This document shows, one piece after another, positions 28,701 through 41,908 of a stretch of DNA of 64,000 bases. The position numbers were made by a program, and so were the translations under genes. The stretch is from assembly GCF_019649055.1 (NCBI RefSeq), contig NW_026570254.1, forward strand, positions 248,001-312,000, in the 5' to 3' direction. Within the stretch, counting starts at the first letter, position 1. The number at the start of each line of letters is the position of its first letter. Origin of the DNA: Paramacrobiotus metropolitanus. Lineage: Eukaryota > Tardigrada > Eutardigrada > Parachela > Macrobiotidae. The notes beneath the pieces are model-generated. The model was given only the letters and a program-made list of their open reading frames with translations, did no database searches and had not been told where the DNA came from.

Positions 28701-31700
28701 GGAAAGAATAAGTGGAAAGACATGAGAAAATATTTTGGATATATATCGTTATTGTTCACTGTGTCGTCCACTTTGCCCCGGCTTATGTGTATTGACTAGT
28801 AGTCTAGTAGAACTAGAAGCAGTAGTGGATCAAATTCGGTATGGCTTCTCAGCCGAATTGGTAATTTTAGCGATGAAAATTCGCTTCTGGTTGTCTACTG
28901 GAGAGCAATCCGTGCTATATTGAATCAACGGCTCTTGTGTCCAACATTTAGGTGATTATGCTCTCCAAGACTGCCTCAAGAGGGTAACTAGAAATAATAT
29001 TTACAAAATCGCCCCTTGTCGCCCCCTTATTCGGCCTCTTCAGCGGGACCTATTTTGGCGCAATCAGCGTCATATAGAGCTGGAGGCAAATGCTGTAGAC
29101 AGAAATTATTTCCATTCGCACCGAATAAGACAAAAGACTGAATTCAAAGCGAAAGAAGACGGCCGCTACGGTACATGGATATTAGTTACGTGCTTACGTG
29201 TTAGCTTATTTAAATTTCAGTAATTTCCCTTTGATTTTTTGCTAATTACTTGTAGAGTGAGGTTTTATATTACCTGGTATAAAAATCAGCATATTGGATC
29301 AGTCATAAAGACCAAAAGATTTGTAATGCTTGATTTTACATCTAATTTGCTCTGCCAATGGAATTCCGTGCTTATCAAATATAGACATCAGTAAGGATTC
29401 GAAGGCAGTGAATTTTCAAAATGGCTTTTAATGAAACAGAACTGAGACTACTCGCTGATGAGGGTAGCTATCGCGAAGTGCAGTACATCAAGCAGTTTTA
29501 TCTCGATAATGAATTATTTATTGTCTTCTGAAGGCGAAATTTCTGTGTGTTAATGCTGTGGAATTCTGCGGTAGTGGGTAAATGTGGCCGGAAGGGTTTG
29601 GTGTACTTTCGGTTCTTCAGGCCAACCCGGGGAGAAATAATGGGATGAATTAAGGTATCACGCACAATTTTGGCTGCCAGTAAGCAGAGGGTGGTGAGAC
29701 AGGGTAATGATGTTAAAGTTTTGATTAAATCTGCGCTAGCGCATCAGCTAGTTACTTATCTTTTTGCCAGTTAGCAGTAGAATAATATGCTGTTTTGCGG
29801 ATTTTGACGTATCGTAACTAGAGTAATTATACAAATAGTCAAATACGAAATCGCAAGTTTCTAATTTTTATTTTGACTTGGAAATTACATAAGGATGATT
29901 GAACAATTAAAATCTGCGAACGTGCGAAACTGGAGTGGCGTTTGAGTAATACATGGATTTTTTTGGTTAGATGGTGCATACTGACTAGCTATACTTCTAT
30001 GTGACTTCAATGGGAACGAGCAGATTGCAATCGCATTTCGAATTTTACTTGAAAACTTAATTAATAAATGCGGCTGGTGAACCTTGTTCTTATTTCTGCA
30101 CACTTTGCGTGCTTTGTCATGCAGGCTATCGGTAGCGTGTAAAGAGGTCTGCGCGCCGTCGTATTGGCTTTCATATTTTGCGCTGGCCATATTTCTCTTT
30201 AATAAGTGGATGAATTGGGTTGTATGCAAATTGCACACTCACACAACCTCTGAAGAACTTTTAGACAAAGGCCAGTTCAAGTGAAGTGGAAAGGTGAATT
30301 CTTCAGACTGAAGGCGCTTTTGCGACTCACAATTTTATGGGGAAATGGTGGGGCACGAAATTTTCAGGGTGTGCATATCAAGGTGCAAAAATCATACGTA
30401 CAAATGCTTAACTACTTCCAGTTATACTGACAGTCTGACAATGAGTTAGTATACGAAAAATTACTAGAAATAAATCAGATACGTCCACCTAATACGTCCG
30501 CTGTGTGGTATGCATTGTGACGGTTGTGCATTTCTGGGATATGAAGCTGGGTTCCGCTGCGGTTCGGTCGCGGATCAACTGAACATATAATGGAGATAAT
30601 TTCTATAAATATTTATGCGTATTTGACTAAGGTTATGACGGAGTGTGGTAGCGCGCTTGGCGTGGCTGGACAGTTTAATAAGATCGGTGGTGTGCGAAAC
30701 TGATGATTTAAACACGCTGGAAGAAAGTCATGTGCATGCATCTAGGAAGAATTAGAACCGTGCTGGCGTAAGCACCGATGTGAAAGATTATGACATGTTT
30801 GATATTTCATGTGTGCCTCATGCCAGTTAAAATGTCAAGGGCCATTTCCTGTGGTCATCTGTACGTAGCGGGTCCATATTGGCGACTGTTTGATCGTAAG
30901 CAGTGTAGCACTGCCGCGTTGCTGCTGTTCGACCACTGAGATGGTTATCTTGTGTTAAAATTGTGCGGGTAACTTTTAATTACGTAATTTTGTGGATCTG
31001 TCTTGAATCACATTTTCTGAGTACAAAACAGACAATTGTGTTTAATTAATATTAAAATTTCTACTTTAACGTTTTCCATCACGCCAGTATAGTCGAAAGT
31101 ATAGCGTTGCCTTGTTATTTGTTGTACTTTGTAGTTTGTACGTAGTACAACGACGAAAAATCCACATATCACAGGGATGCGAAGTTTGTTTTGTATACTT
31201 ACGTATCGGGAAATTCAGAAGCAAGGTCTTACTGCAGAATGACATACTCGCAATTTGAGCCCTTTAATGAGGATTTGTAATATCATGGCCATGGGTTTAA
31301 AATTCATTTTTTTAAGGCAGGTCGAAATGAAAAACTTGGCGTTTGTTGTGTGACGCGTCCACAGTCCAGTTGCGCACCACCGGCTGCCAGTAAACAGTTC
31401 ATACACTGTACAGGCAGTATGTGTGTCGGCATGGTGTAGACTGTAGATATCTGAAGCTGTGTACGTTTTAACGCTTTTGTTTTAACCTGACCTTTGTAAT
31501 CACTGTAGCAGGGCATTCACATTTTTAGAAAAGGGTAATTTAAACGATATCGTTCTCCAGTTTCTGTAAGCATCACGTGCATGCCTTTCGGTTGTGCTCT
31601 TAAATTGGGGTTGTCCTGGTTTGACTGCGACTTGATTCCGTACACAGTGTGATGCTGTATTGTGTACTCTTATTACTGAAGGTTGCTTTAATTTTGAAAT

Positions 31701-34700
31701 TCAGATTAAAAATCATAGTTTCAACACCAGAAATACGATTATTCAGAAAAACATGTTGTTTTTCGGTGAAATCTTTTCGGATAAATAATTTAGCCAGCTG
31801 ATAATAAGGCAGATTCGTGTTTTGTTAATTGTTACTGATGGTGAGCTCTCTAAAAGTCTACCCGTAAACGTCAGTGGTGTCACTCGTGTAGAATACGATC
31901 ATACTACCGTATCTTTTCAAGATGGGATGTCGCGTTGGGTTGTAATAATGACTGCGTGAACTGGAGTGATTGATATGCGACGAGCGTATCGGTAGCAGTT
32001 ATTAACGGTTAGGTTAATGAATTCTGACAAATTCCTGAACATGCCCCTTATCATCGCTGAAAAGATTAGTTTGCGGTGTGGTAAAGCGTTATAGCGCACG
32101 GAGTGGCAACCCAGCAGTCAGTGTCACATGGGTTTTTAAGGTCATCTTCAGTAGTCGAACAAAGGGTTCTTTTATTGGAGGCTGGAGACTGTAGTGGCGT
32201 CCATATTAAAACCGACAGTTTGCAAACGATATGCAGGAAAAGTCCAATCTAATTGACGCTTCGCATGCAGAGGGATTTACTGTAAAAATCCACTACATGG
32301 TGTGTTCTATCATGGTAATCTTTTGTTAGGACAGCGATATCGGAAATCGCTGTCGCGTATTGAAGAAGCGTCACAACAAATTTATCTGCTCTCTTTAAGA
32401 TTAGCCCTTGCTGAAGACAGTGCGCCCTCAACGGCGGACCACCGATTGTGTACTTTCATTAGCTGCTTGTGTAAAGAAGACATCTGTAGTTACTTCCAAT
32501 CGACGGCGAAAGCACATTCTTATAAAGCGCGCTCTTTACGATTTCCAGTTGCGGTTTTCACTGATCAATTCCGCTTTCTTGTGTGGTTAAAATGCGCGTT
32601 TCAGTTTTTCCAGAGTTGATTGATTTGCGTACGTTACACTGGTTTCGGTACCGGAACTAATAATTTGCTAATTGGAATATGAATAACTGTTTGGCTTTTA
32701 TGTGCATTGTTCACCGTTTTTGTGGGAAGGTTTAATATCGGGGAAGAAATCAGGATCTGCATAGTTATTAGATTTGTTTGATTTGTGACCTTTCCCTGCA
32801 TAGCTAAAACAATACTCAAGCTGTTTGCTGTTTCCTCGCATGTTTGTGATTTTTCAATGATCTGTCGCTTCGCTTGCTTTTTAATTTATCAGTTTCTCCT
32901 GTTTATTGCCTATTTCTCTTGCTTCTTGGGTGTAAATAAGAATGCCCGCTGTTTCTTTATCGCACCCTGTAATTCAGAGACCGAAACCTATCCTGGCATC
33001 TGCACTTCCGCTCTCTGTTTCCTATCCGCCTCACAACGCGTCCTTGCTATCAGGAGCGAATATACTATCACCTCCAGATATCCATAATTATTTTCCATAC
33101 GTGAGTAATTTATCGCACAGATGCCGTATGTAATCTTTATGCGTTAAATAGAACGAAATGGAGAACATTGTCGTTCATTTTGGCGCCGCTCGCTAGTTCG
33201 GTAACATATTTCCCGCCTTGTAATACCAGCCATGTCAATTTAATTATCAAGGGTCACGAATGTTGTTTCAGGATGTCTTTTATATGGCTAATTTGTAGCT
33301 GCGTGAGTCTGTAATTCGCTGGATAACTATAGATAAAGCTTCTTCCCCGAAAATGGGGAGTAAGCCTTTCAGGCGGAAGAGAGGCTAAATCGATTGAGTC
33401 GCACATTTCACTGTTCGGTGGCTGTGTCGCAGTGTGCGCTTGTCGTCCAGCGAACAGCGGTTGAGTGTTTTCTAGAATGGCGGAAGACAAGTGAGGGAAA
33501 CAGCTAATGCTTAATGGTGTTCCCGTTGATTTGCTGCATGACAGATCGAGCGGTGGCCATGTCAGCTGCATTGATCCCGTGGGATGTGCACTCTTTGATC
33601 AAGTAATCCATACTGTTCCTTTCAATGGTCGTACCACATTCTACGCTATGATTAGTTGACAAAACGGCTTTTAGAAGAAAGATGCTGGGCTTTCATCTTT
33701 TTGACTCAACTATCCATAAAAGCAGAAAGTTTATTTGCAGCGTCTGTTTCTTCCGACAGGAACTAAGGGTCCCAAGTTCTAGTCTTTGAATATCGAGGTG
33801 GAAACATTCACTTATCTGAGTGTTTCTCTCTTCACCCTTGCATTTTTCCTTAAAAAAAACACTGGCAAAAGACCGCGAAAAAAACAAAAAAATCTGGCAA
33901 AATGTTGTGAAACTGATTTGAAGTGAGTGTGGTGCCTGTTTTCGCACTAACCCTAGCAAATATTTGCAAACAGTGAAATTTTGTTCTTCTGTGATTAAAA
34001 AGAGCAAGCGTATCCATATGGTTGTAAATGATGGGATACAGCTAAATGCACTAAAATATTAAGCAAAAGACGAGTTTTGCAATTCGAAAATTAAAGGGCA
34101 ATTTGGTGACATCGAAGGGCTTCATGCTGTGATTTGTGATTTCCTAATTTGAGTAAGCACTGTAGGGTTTAGTTGACTGACAAGTTGGTGGAGTTTTCGT
34201 CAACCGATTTAAATGCGACATTATTGTCAGTAAATCCGTCATGGTTTTGCTGTATGACAAGCTACGCCGTCATTTACTTTACGGTGGCCTCTCATTTGTG
34301 GTTGTGATCTTAAATACTCCGCAGTTTTTGTATTTATAAGTTTAAGTTACTGTACTCTAAATACTTCATCTGCAGGATGATCTACTCGTATTATTTGAAT
34401 AATCTTTGCTTGCGTGTTTTTTGTATTATGAAGTTTCTTGCGAGTTACAAAACGTGTGCGTAATCAGGTCTTTTCTTGGTCGCCTCACTACCAGAGATTT
34501 GAAATTTCGCGCTTACTCTATTTAAGTATATGTATGACCTTTCACTCGTTTATAGGAAGTTCAAGTGCACCAAAAGTTGGGAAGTTGACTGTCCGCATGT
34601 GTGTGACCGCTAATCATTTGTACGAGTATATATAGGCTTCAGTCTTAACACCTGCGCAAGAACAGTTTTACGATGAACTGTGTTGTTAAAGTTTAAAAAT

Positions 34701-36786
34701 AACCATCCTGTTATCATTTCATAATCTCTTTCAAGTAGGTAATAAATCACTCACCTGCGATGTGGGGATCGGTCAGTAATAGTTTGAACTGGCTCAAAAA
34801 TATCATCATGTTGGTATTAATTTTTATGTCCGCCGTTGTCAAGTGGTTGAAGCTTATCGTTCTCTTTTTATTTTCTTCATGAACGATGGGTCAACTGAAA
34901 ACAAAAGCTAGAATGCACTGCCCTGTTTTTCGATCCAAAAACTCTTCCGGAGATATTAGTCATGTAATGTCAGTACAACGAGGTGCTGCAGTCATAGGGT
35001 TGTCATTTTATGATTGATCCAGTTTTCAAAAATTTCGCATTGGTTGTACTGATAAGAAGCGATTTCGATGTTCTGGTTTCATTGACATCAGATCAGTATT
35101 TTAATTGTTGATCTTGATGCGGTGGCAGCGGTCACGTTACTACATGACTGATAATCGGCTTTAATGTAAATAAAACTAGCCTTCTGCCGATCAGTTTTTT
35201 CGTTAGTCGATCCGCGTATTCTGTATACTGAAAAGATGACAGTCTTGATAAACCGCAGTAGTAGTATTTGGATATCGGGATGGAATACAAATTGTTAATT
35301 ATGGATTACCGAAGGGGTTCGTTGGGTAAAGAGGGCTCTTTGCAGGGTACAAAGATTCCTCCCTCACCTCTTGCGGGATCTCCTATCGCATCACCAGCGG
35401 CCTTCATGGGCCATAGCACAACAACGCCGCCGCCGGCGCATTCTGGCCTGGGCCGACATGGCGTCCTGTCTCCTTATGGTCATCTTTCACCATACTTTCC
35501 GCACTATCCGGGCATGTTTAGTCCCGATTACTTTGCCATGCAGCACCATATGATGGATATTATGCACAGAAATATGACCAGTCCAGGAATGCGTACACCG
35601 TCACCGTTCCCTAGTATGGCGCCGCCGTCGCCTTTTGCTCTGCCCATGTTGGGCTCGCCTCCTGGCTACGGTTTTATGCATCCCGGTGGACTATCGCATT
35701 TCATACCGCCCTCACCTGATGCATCTGGACGGTAAGATATACTGCGACATCATTCTGGAAAAATGTTACTTTGTAACTAAAATGGAAAATGAATTAATTG
35801 TGAAAAAATTTGGAGAACAAGTTTCTGATTTTACGCAGGTTTTCGAATGGAATGGTCAGCTCGTCGCGTGCGCAGCATCGCGCTGGCTCGCCGACTTCGT
35901 CGACATCGAGTGTGAGAGAAGCGATGGAACGCCGTCGTGAAGCAAAGAAAGAAAAAATGAATCACGTCAAAAAGCCTCTGAATGCCTTCATGCTGTACAT
36001 GAAGGAGCAGCGAGCCCAAGTACAGGCAGAATGCACACTGAAAGAAAGTGCGGCCATTAATCAGATTCTGGGCAAGAAGGTGAGGGTCAGGACTAGGACG
36101 CGATGTTGAAAAATCACGGTTTGCAAGTGTTTCGTTTTGTAGTGGCACTCTTTGGATCGTGCTGAACAGAGCAAGTATTACGAAATGGCGAAACAAGAGC
36201 GCGAAAAACATGCACAAGCCTATCCAGGATGGACAGCTAAGGACAACTACGCTCTGTGCGGGAAGAAGAAGCGTAGGAAGAAGGAAAAGTCGGATGGTTA
36301 GCTTCGTTTAGACACATTACATTCGTATTGTTTGCAGCATTTAAGTTTTGTTTTATTTCGCAGAACCAAAAAAATGTAGAGCAGTATTTGGAATTGATCG
36401 TCAGGCGGAATGGTGTAAACCATGTCGGTAAGCAGTGCATTTCGTGCATCATTGCATGTACTCCGTAGTAACCTCTGACTACGTAATTGACAAATGTGAT
36501 TGCCATGAATTCACAACATCTAGTAGCAGTAAGGTTTGTTGTATGAAAGCCGATTCAATGTACTCGTACTAATGAATGCATCTTCCGTTTTAGACGCAAG
36601 AAAAAGTGTATACGATACTCACAGAACGCCGCGTTACTGCTCAACGGGCACGAGAATTACCTGCATGATTCAAAGCCGGCGGAGTCCGTTTCCTGTGTGT
36701 CCTCTTCCATGCAGGTTCTCTCGCCGTCCGCTGATTCAGCGGCCTCCTCCACATCTCCCTCATCGACGGCTGCATCAACAGGCTGA
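22771..36786 (+). CDS. TCF: TCF/LEF HMG-box transcription factor of Wnt signalling (486 aa)
   Basis: Main model exons 22771-22986, 23300-23348, 24813-24970, 35346-35731, 35839-36079, 36143-36296, 36364-36427, 36594-36786 (1461 nt). TCF binds Wnt target enhancers and recruits beta-catenin through its N-terminus or Groucho without it. Seen: N-terminal beta-catenin-binding motif [14 protein letters not shown] (compare DELISFKDEGEQE), a Pro/Ser/Met-rich middle, HMG box [18 protein letters not shown] ... [19 protein letters not shown], basic tail KKKRRKKEK and a complete C-clamp [19 protein letters not shown] / RRKKKCIRY (four cysteines), which binds the helper site. The C-terminus after the clamp is short and Ser-rich. 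An additional exon at 32942-33100 fits only as an alternative start. The single-gene type corresponds to fly pangolin. Confidence 0.9.
32942..33100 (+). CDS. TCF: Alternative first coding exon of TCF (candidate)
   Basis: Open frame [18 protein letters not shown]... ends at a strong donor (TAC|GTGAGT) in phase 0, so it splices in frame to 35346 and would give a 398-residue protein. A pyrimidine tract and AG at 32939-32940 lie just before the ATG, but joining from exon 3 (24970, phase 0) puts it out of frame and hits a stop. It therefore looks like a start exon reached from an unseen 5' non-coding exon. The product would keep the HMG box and C-clamp but lack the beta-catenin-binding domain. Confidence 0.5.
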
Positions 36787-37787
36787 ACGTGTGGTGTACG
36801 TCGTCGTTCGTGTCTGACTGATTGAACAGGAGAGTGCTATGACAAGACGGGCAGTTGTTTTTGCTTCTTGGATCTTAGACCCGTTTTATGGATGTATTTT
36901 TGGGGAGTTCTGGGATGGCGTTATGTACTGTGTAAATTATAACGGAAGCAACGGCATCCTTTTGGACCGGGCTGAGCACGTGGACTTCGGTTATTTGAGT
37001 TTGAGTTGGAAATGAGAAGATGTGTAATGTATATTTTGAGCTGTTCTGTTCAACTGTTTTATGCTCGGAGTCATTCCGTTTTTCAAGAGCATGAATTTTG
37101 ATCTTTTCCGAGAAACTCCCACTCCCAATGTAATAGTTCCAAAGGTTAATTTTTTGTGTTTGATCTTTAAATGGATGATTGGTAATTTTTGTATTATTGT
37201 ATAATTTTTATCTTCTTCGTTTTTGGTTGTACGGAAATGAAACGTGTCAACGTTTTATGGTTGGTTGTCGAAAAAACAAGGATGATTGTCAAGCAGATCT
37301 ACAGTACTTTACCAAATCTTTAGCCGCCGTCTGTTCCTGTTAGTTAGTTAGAAATTGCAATCCTTATCATCGGTGCACTCAAAAGCGGCAGCGCTTGCGT
37401 TGTTTGGTATTGGACATGGTATGGATGCTCTAAAGATTTTGAGTTTAGCAACGAAAAACTTTCAGCGAGCTTACACATGTTGAGGTTAAGAATTTGCAGT
37501 TCCTGGCTCTTCTATCAGTACCTGATTTCGGTGTCAGTTTTCGTTACCGCGAAGAAACATGGGCGAACTCTGTATTACCGCCACAATTTTCTTATGTTTA
37601 CACAGGAATTTTTTGACTAAAAATTGCTGTCAAAAAATTGCTCCTTTAAATATCAGCAGCGTATGCTACGACAGATCTCAGTCGAGTACGCATATGTACA
37701 GAGATAGCTGATTTACGATTCCGCTGTCGCCTGGAATCTGCCGCAAAAAAATTGTGAACGAAGTTACCTACGTCCGAACGTACGGCA
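36787..37787 (+). other. Probable TCF 3' UTR
   Basis: No open frame of note. I see no AATAAA until 38318, so the UTR may be about 1.5 kb and run through the retroelement remnant. Confidence 0.4.
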
Positions 37788-38208
37788 TTGAACAGGAAGC
37801 GTTTTATTTCGTTTCGGACAGAACTGGAACCTCCCGGAATCTCTCGAACCAATTGTAACCGACTGGACGGCGTCCTACTTTTCCCATGGGAAAGGGGAAA
37901 GGCACTGTCGACCTGGGATGTGACTTGTCGCATGACCATGGCCTTGTCGTACATTGTAGCGACTTGCACTCGTGCCGGAGCAGCAGCTCCGCAAGCAGAA
38001 CGGGACAAAACAGTGAAATATCGAAACATCACATCTGTTCTGTCCGCTGGGCTTCGAGACCTTTGGTCCATGTGGACAGGAAGGCGCCCGGCTGATCAGA
38101 GAACTGGGAAAGATGGTCCAACGGGAAGCCGGCGAAACGAGAGCGACCGATTGTCTGCGTCAGCCAGAAATCCAGCGAGCAAACGCAGCAACTATAATGG
38201 GAACGCCA
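37788..38208 (+). pseudogene. Retrotransposon ORF remnant 1 (post-polymerase region)
   Basis: The plus strand holds, in shifting frames, EPPGISRTNCNRLDGVLLFP, WERGKALSTWDVTC, CTRAGAAAPQAERDKTVKYR, PLGFETFGP and EIQRANAATIMGT. I recognise this order (DG-x-PW-x-G--WDVT...AGAAAxxAE..KY...ETLGP...IQRGNAASVLGT) as a segment that follows the reverse transcriptase in a common invertebrate retroelement. Recognition is from memory. The frame shifts and missing N-terminal part make it a pseudogene. A related remnant lies at 42980-43315 in the same orientation. Confidence 0.6.
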
Positions 38209-38317
38209 CCGACGACGAATTTAGGCGAAATTTTTTCTGTCTTTCGACCGTGCTCAAGTTTGTAAATGTTTTGTAGCTCGCTAGCGATTTTAGTTTCTCA
38301 GATCGATGTAATATGTA

Positions 38318-38323
38318 AATAAA
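38318..38323 (+). terminator. AATAAA polyadenylation signal, possibly for TCF
   Basis: First canonical AATAAA downstream of the TCF stop. Its use is inferred only. Confidence 0.3.
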
Positions 38324-39730
38324 AACGAGAAAAGCTCCTAAAGTGAGAAAAAGTTCCGCGAGCATTACGGTAGTAGTAGTACCGGCCTCGTGCTGAAATG
38401 CAAATTTTAGCTTGAAATATGTGGGAAGATCGTGCACGTCGAATGTTTATTATCAAGAGCTAACCGGCACCTTCGCATGCTTTTACAACAGTTTTTTAAT
38501 AATTTTTTATTTGTAATATTATTTTATTGGTTGATTGATTGATTGTTTATTGAGTAGCCAAACCGGTACATTTCGGCATTATCACATATCCTTATTCACG
38601 AAGAACATCAAATATGCTATGGCTAGTCAAGTCACCACACTCCGTTAAAGAACAGTAATACGTATTATTACTAAGATATTCCTTTACAGTTTACATAATT
38701 GTGCATACTACAGTAGCTCAAAAACTTAAAATATAGTATCGTTTTAACTTTTAAGTAATATTACGTGAATGCGCTTTTTGTTATTCTGATGGCGTTTGCC
38801 CAATAAAACCCACAATGCTTTAAAAATTAAAAAGAAATCGTTCTAGTCTATCTGCATATAGATTCACTCCCTCAGACCCATGTTTATCAGATTAGCCAGA
38901 TTAGGCACCCTTTGATTTTTCGCACCGGTACGTGTGCACCCTATGTATGAAAATCAGAACAGCCGGTTTCCACACTGCTTTTTATAGGCAAATCTTTTCG
39001 CACCATGTTTTCTTACAAGCGCCCTATAAATAATAATAATAATTAACTATGAACTCCCGGTTTCATATCTTACAGGCATCCATTTCATTTTGGATTTGCC
39101 CATTGCATTTCCACAAAATGTTATGCACTTTCTCAGTCTTTCTGTTACAAAACGGCATCCCATGCTTTCTTACCAACAATGGTGTATTCGGTTTGTCAGA
39201 TAACAAAACGTCTTGGGTCATCGGAAGACAATTACTTCGATGTCTGAAACATTTCGCTTGGTACCTGAACCTTCCTCAAAACTTGCAGCTCATCGGGCCG
39301 GCAAATTAATAATTTGCCAATCAACAGGTTTTGCTTCTACCGTACGTACTGCTCCACCAGCACTGTTCAGGAAAATTAGGCGATCTTCCTCAGCTGATCT
39401 ATCCTGTAGTAAATACTTAAGGGCCATTGCTGCAGTTAGTTCAAAGGTCAGTACAACCAACAGCAAGCTTACTTTTTTATATTGTCTACAAGATTTGTTT
39501 ACACAAATCTGACAATACCATGAAGAGAGCAAAAAGGGTAGGCGTAGGATCATGGTCGCTTATATTGCGTTGGCTACAAGCTCCGTACGCGAAACATAAC
39601 ATTTTGTAGAGTAAATATGAAATCTCAAAAAAGATACCTGTACGTGAAAATCCAGTTGTATGTATGCAAGAGCTATTCGACAAACAGAGGGTGTCTGTAA
39701 TAATTTGGGCTGCAAAAAACGCTGCTGCTG

Positions 39731-39753
39731 CCCCGTTGTTTAAAACAACGGGG
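39731..39753. repeat. Perfect short hairpin
   Basis: CCCCGTTGTTT and its exact complement AAACAACGGGG separated by one base. Confidence 0.85.
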
Positions 39754-41908
39754 ATGTTAGGAGTGACTATAGTGATACTAAAAATTATTATGACCCACAT
39801 AATATAGAAGGTGGGGCAGCCACAATGGCACTGTGCAAACTAGATTATTATAACGTTCCCGCTGTGTTTCCGGTCATTTTTTTAAAAAATATTTTCCAAA
39901 TATACCGGGTATTGAAAATCTTTCAAATATGGCCAACATAGCAAATGAAAAATTCCTCGTCCCTGTCTAAAGCGAAATAACCACGAGACCGACAAGACCA
40001 CCATAGCCCGGCCCAGTACAAGCAGAAACATCCGTAACACATCGGAAACTCTGGATCGTCTGTTGGAGACGGACGGAAGATAGATAATAATGGTTTGCTG
40101 CACAGCCTTCACTGTAAGCAAATGGATTAATTCTACTCCTAAAAAATACAAGTGTTTTCGTGGATATCTATTGTTGCTTGACACGGACATATATATAAAA
40201 AAGGTCAATAGCATCGATGCGGAAATTCCAGGACGTTTAGTGTGTATCTTAATCTGACAGTCAATTGTCTACATGCTAGCTGCATCCTTTATCGATGTCA
40301 CTCACTGCACCCGCACAATAAACGGCTTTAAATTAAACGCCGCAATTTATAATTGCTTTCACACCGTTGTGGTGCGGGACTAATATGGAAATAAGTGACG
40401 ATGATATTAGGGCTTGCGTCTTTTGCGGCGGAAAAAAAAGTTTTTTTAAAAAAAAGAAAAAAACATTTCCGCCGTGACGCACTGGAAATGTAGCAAAATA
40501 GGTTCCAAGGAATACGTCCACCAACACTGTATTTGCCAAAAACACACACATCCATTCGCCAAAACTCTAGACCAGCAGAAAAGCTGATTTGCGGACGACA
40601 TACAATCCGAAAGAAGAGCATTACACAAATGCCGAGACAACCAGAAGGGAAACCGGTAAATTAAAGGAAATGACAGACGCCAGCGATGACCTTTGTGGCA
40701 GCGGTAACAGACCCGTATAGTGGAACTGGAAGATAAACCTTTAATTCCCTCAGGTATGTAACATACTTACATGTGATACAAGTACATGGGAAGGGCCAAA
40801 AAAGGGCCCTAAGGGTTGTAATTCCATATGATGGACCCATCTAGATCTACCTGGCAAGTACTATATTGCGAGCTTTCGCGGCTGACCGGCCATGGATTAA
40901 CTGAATTTCTCGCTAGACCAACAAAAATTTTATCGGGATGCGACGAGGCTGGCTTATGATTTACGCGATTGGTATGACGGTACTGCAATCATGAATCTCC
41001 GAAGCCTGTGAAAAGTCTGGACCGTAACCGTAAGAGTTTGCGCAACAAACACATTTCGGTTAAATAAGGGTACACGAGAACGTACAGAGCTGAATATAAA
41101 GGTACACCCTTCGATCTCAAGGTAACAGCACGCGTGCGTCGAACGGAAGTCCAGAATTGTACGCAGTAGTTCACTCACCAGCGACCGCAACACACACAGA
41201 TTCCCAGTTCCCATCTACTGATGGAGCTTGATTAATTGGTTATGGACCAAGAATTTCTAATTTAACTGTTTCCAAATATTCCACAGAGTCCATAATATTT
41301 CTGCAAACAGTGATGCAAAATTGCGGGTACGTATTCGCACTCCTCCTGAAAAGAATATTCGTGAACCGAAAATAAAAAGTATTTGCATAAGTACCTGCAA
41401 AATTACTAACGACGAGAAGTTTTAGCTAAAGACATCTGGAATGAAGCGTGGAAATTTCTTACTAAGCTTGCAGCCATTAATGCAACCCTACGTACTGTAC
41501 ACCACTGACAACGAGATCCCGCGATAGAGCAATGTGGCAGCGCCGCGTGCATTTTTCGAACTGTTAAATAAAAAATTTACAAAATCAGGGCTATCAAATC
41601 GTTCATGGACACTGGATCGCGATTCACAGAATTACCCTGGTGAACTTCGCACGCAACCTTAATAAATATCCAAGGTGCCATAGAATAACTGCTTAGTAAT
41701 CAGTTTATGTTTATTAGGCAACAGCCCAATTAGGCTGAACCAAATGACAAAAACGCACTACATATAAAATGACTATGTACCCTACTGTATTTCTACATGA
41801 TGTCTCGGTAGAGTAGTATAGCAGTGCCGGACTGTCGGCCTACACACGCTCATACACACGCTTACGTTGACCAAAGAGTGAGTGAGCAGGGGAATTTGAG
41901 AATACGTA

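Larger units (their letters stand above)
38209..41908. other. Intergenic, no gene recognised
   Basis: Contains a GATT-rich tract near 38526-38550, a perfect short hairpin at 39731-39753 and an A/T-rich foldback at about 40430-40485 (CGGCGGAAA ... TTTCCGCCG). A minus-strand open stretch at 39290-39450 (FLNSAGGAVRTVEAKPV) looks mildly coding-like but matches no family I know. Confidence 0.35.
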
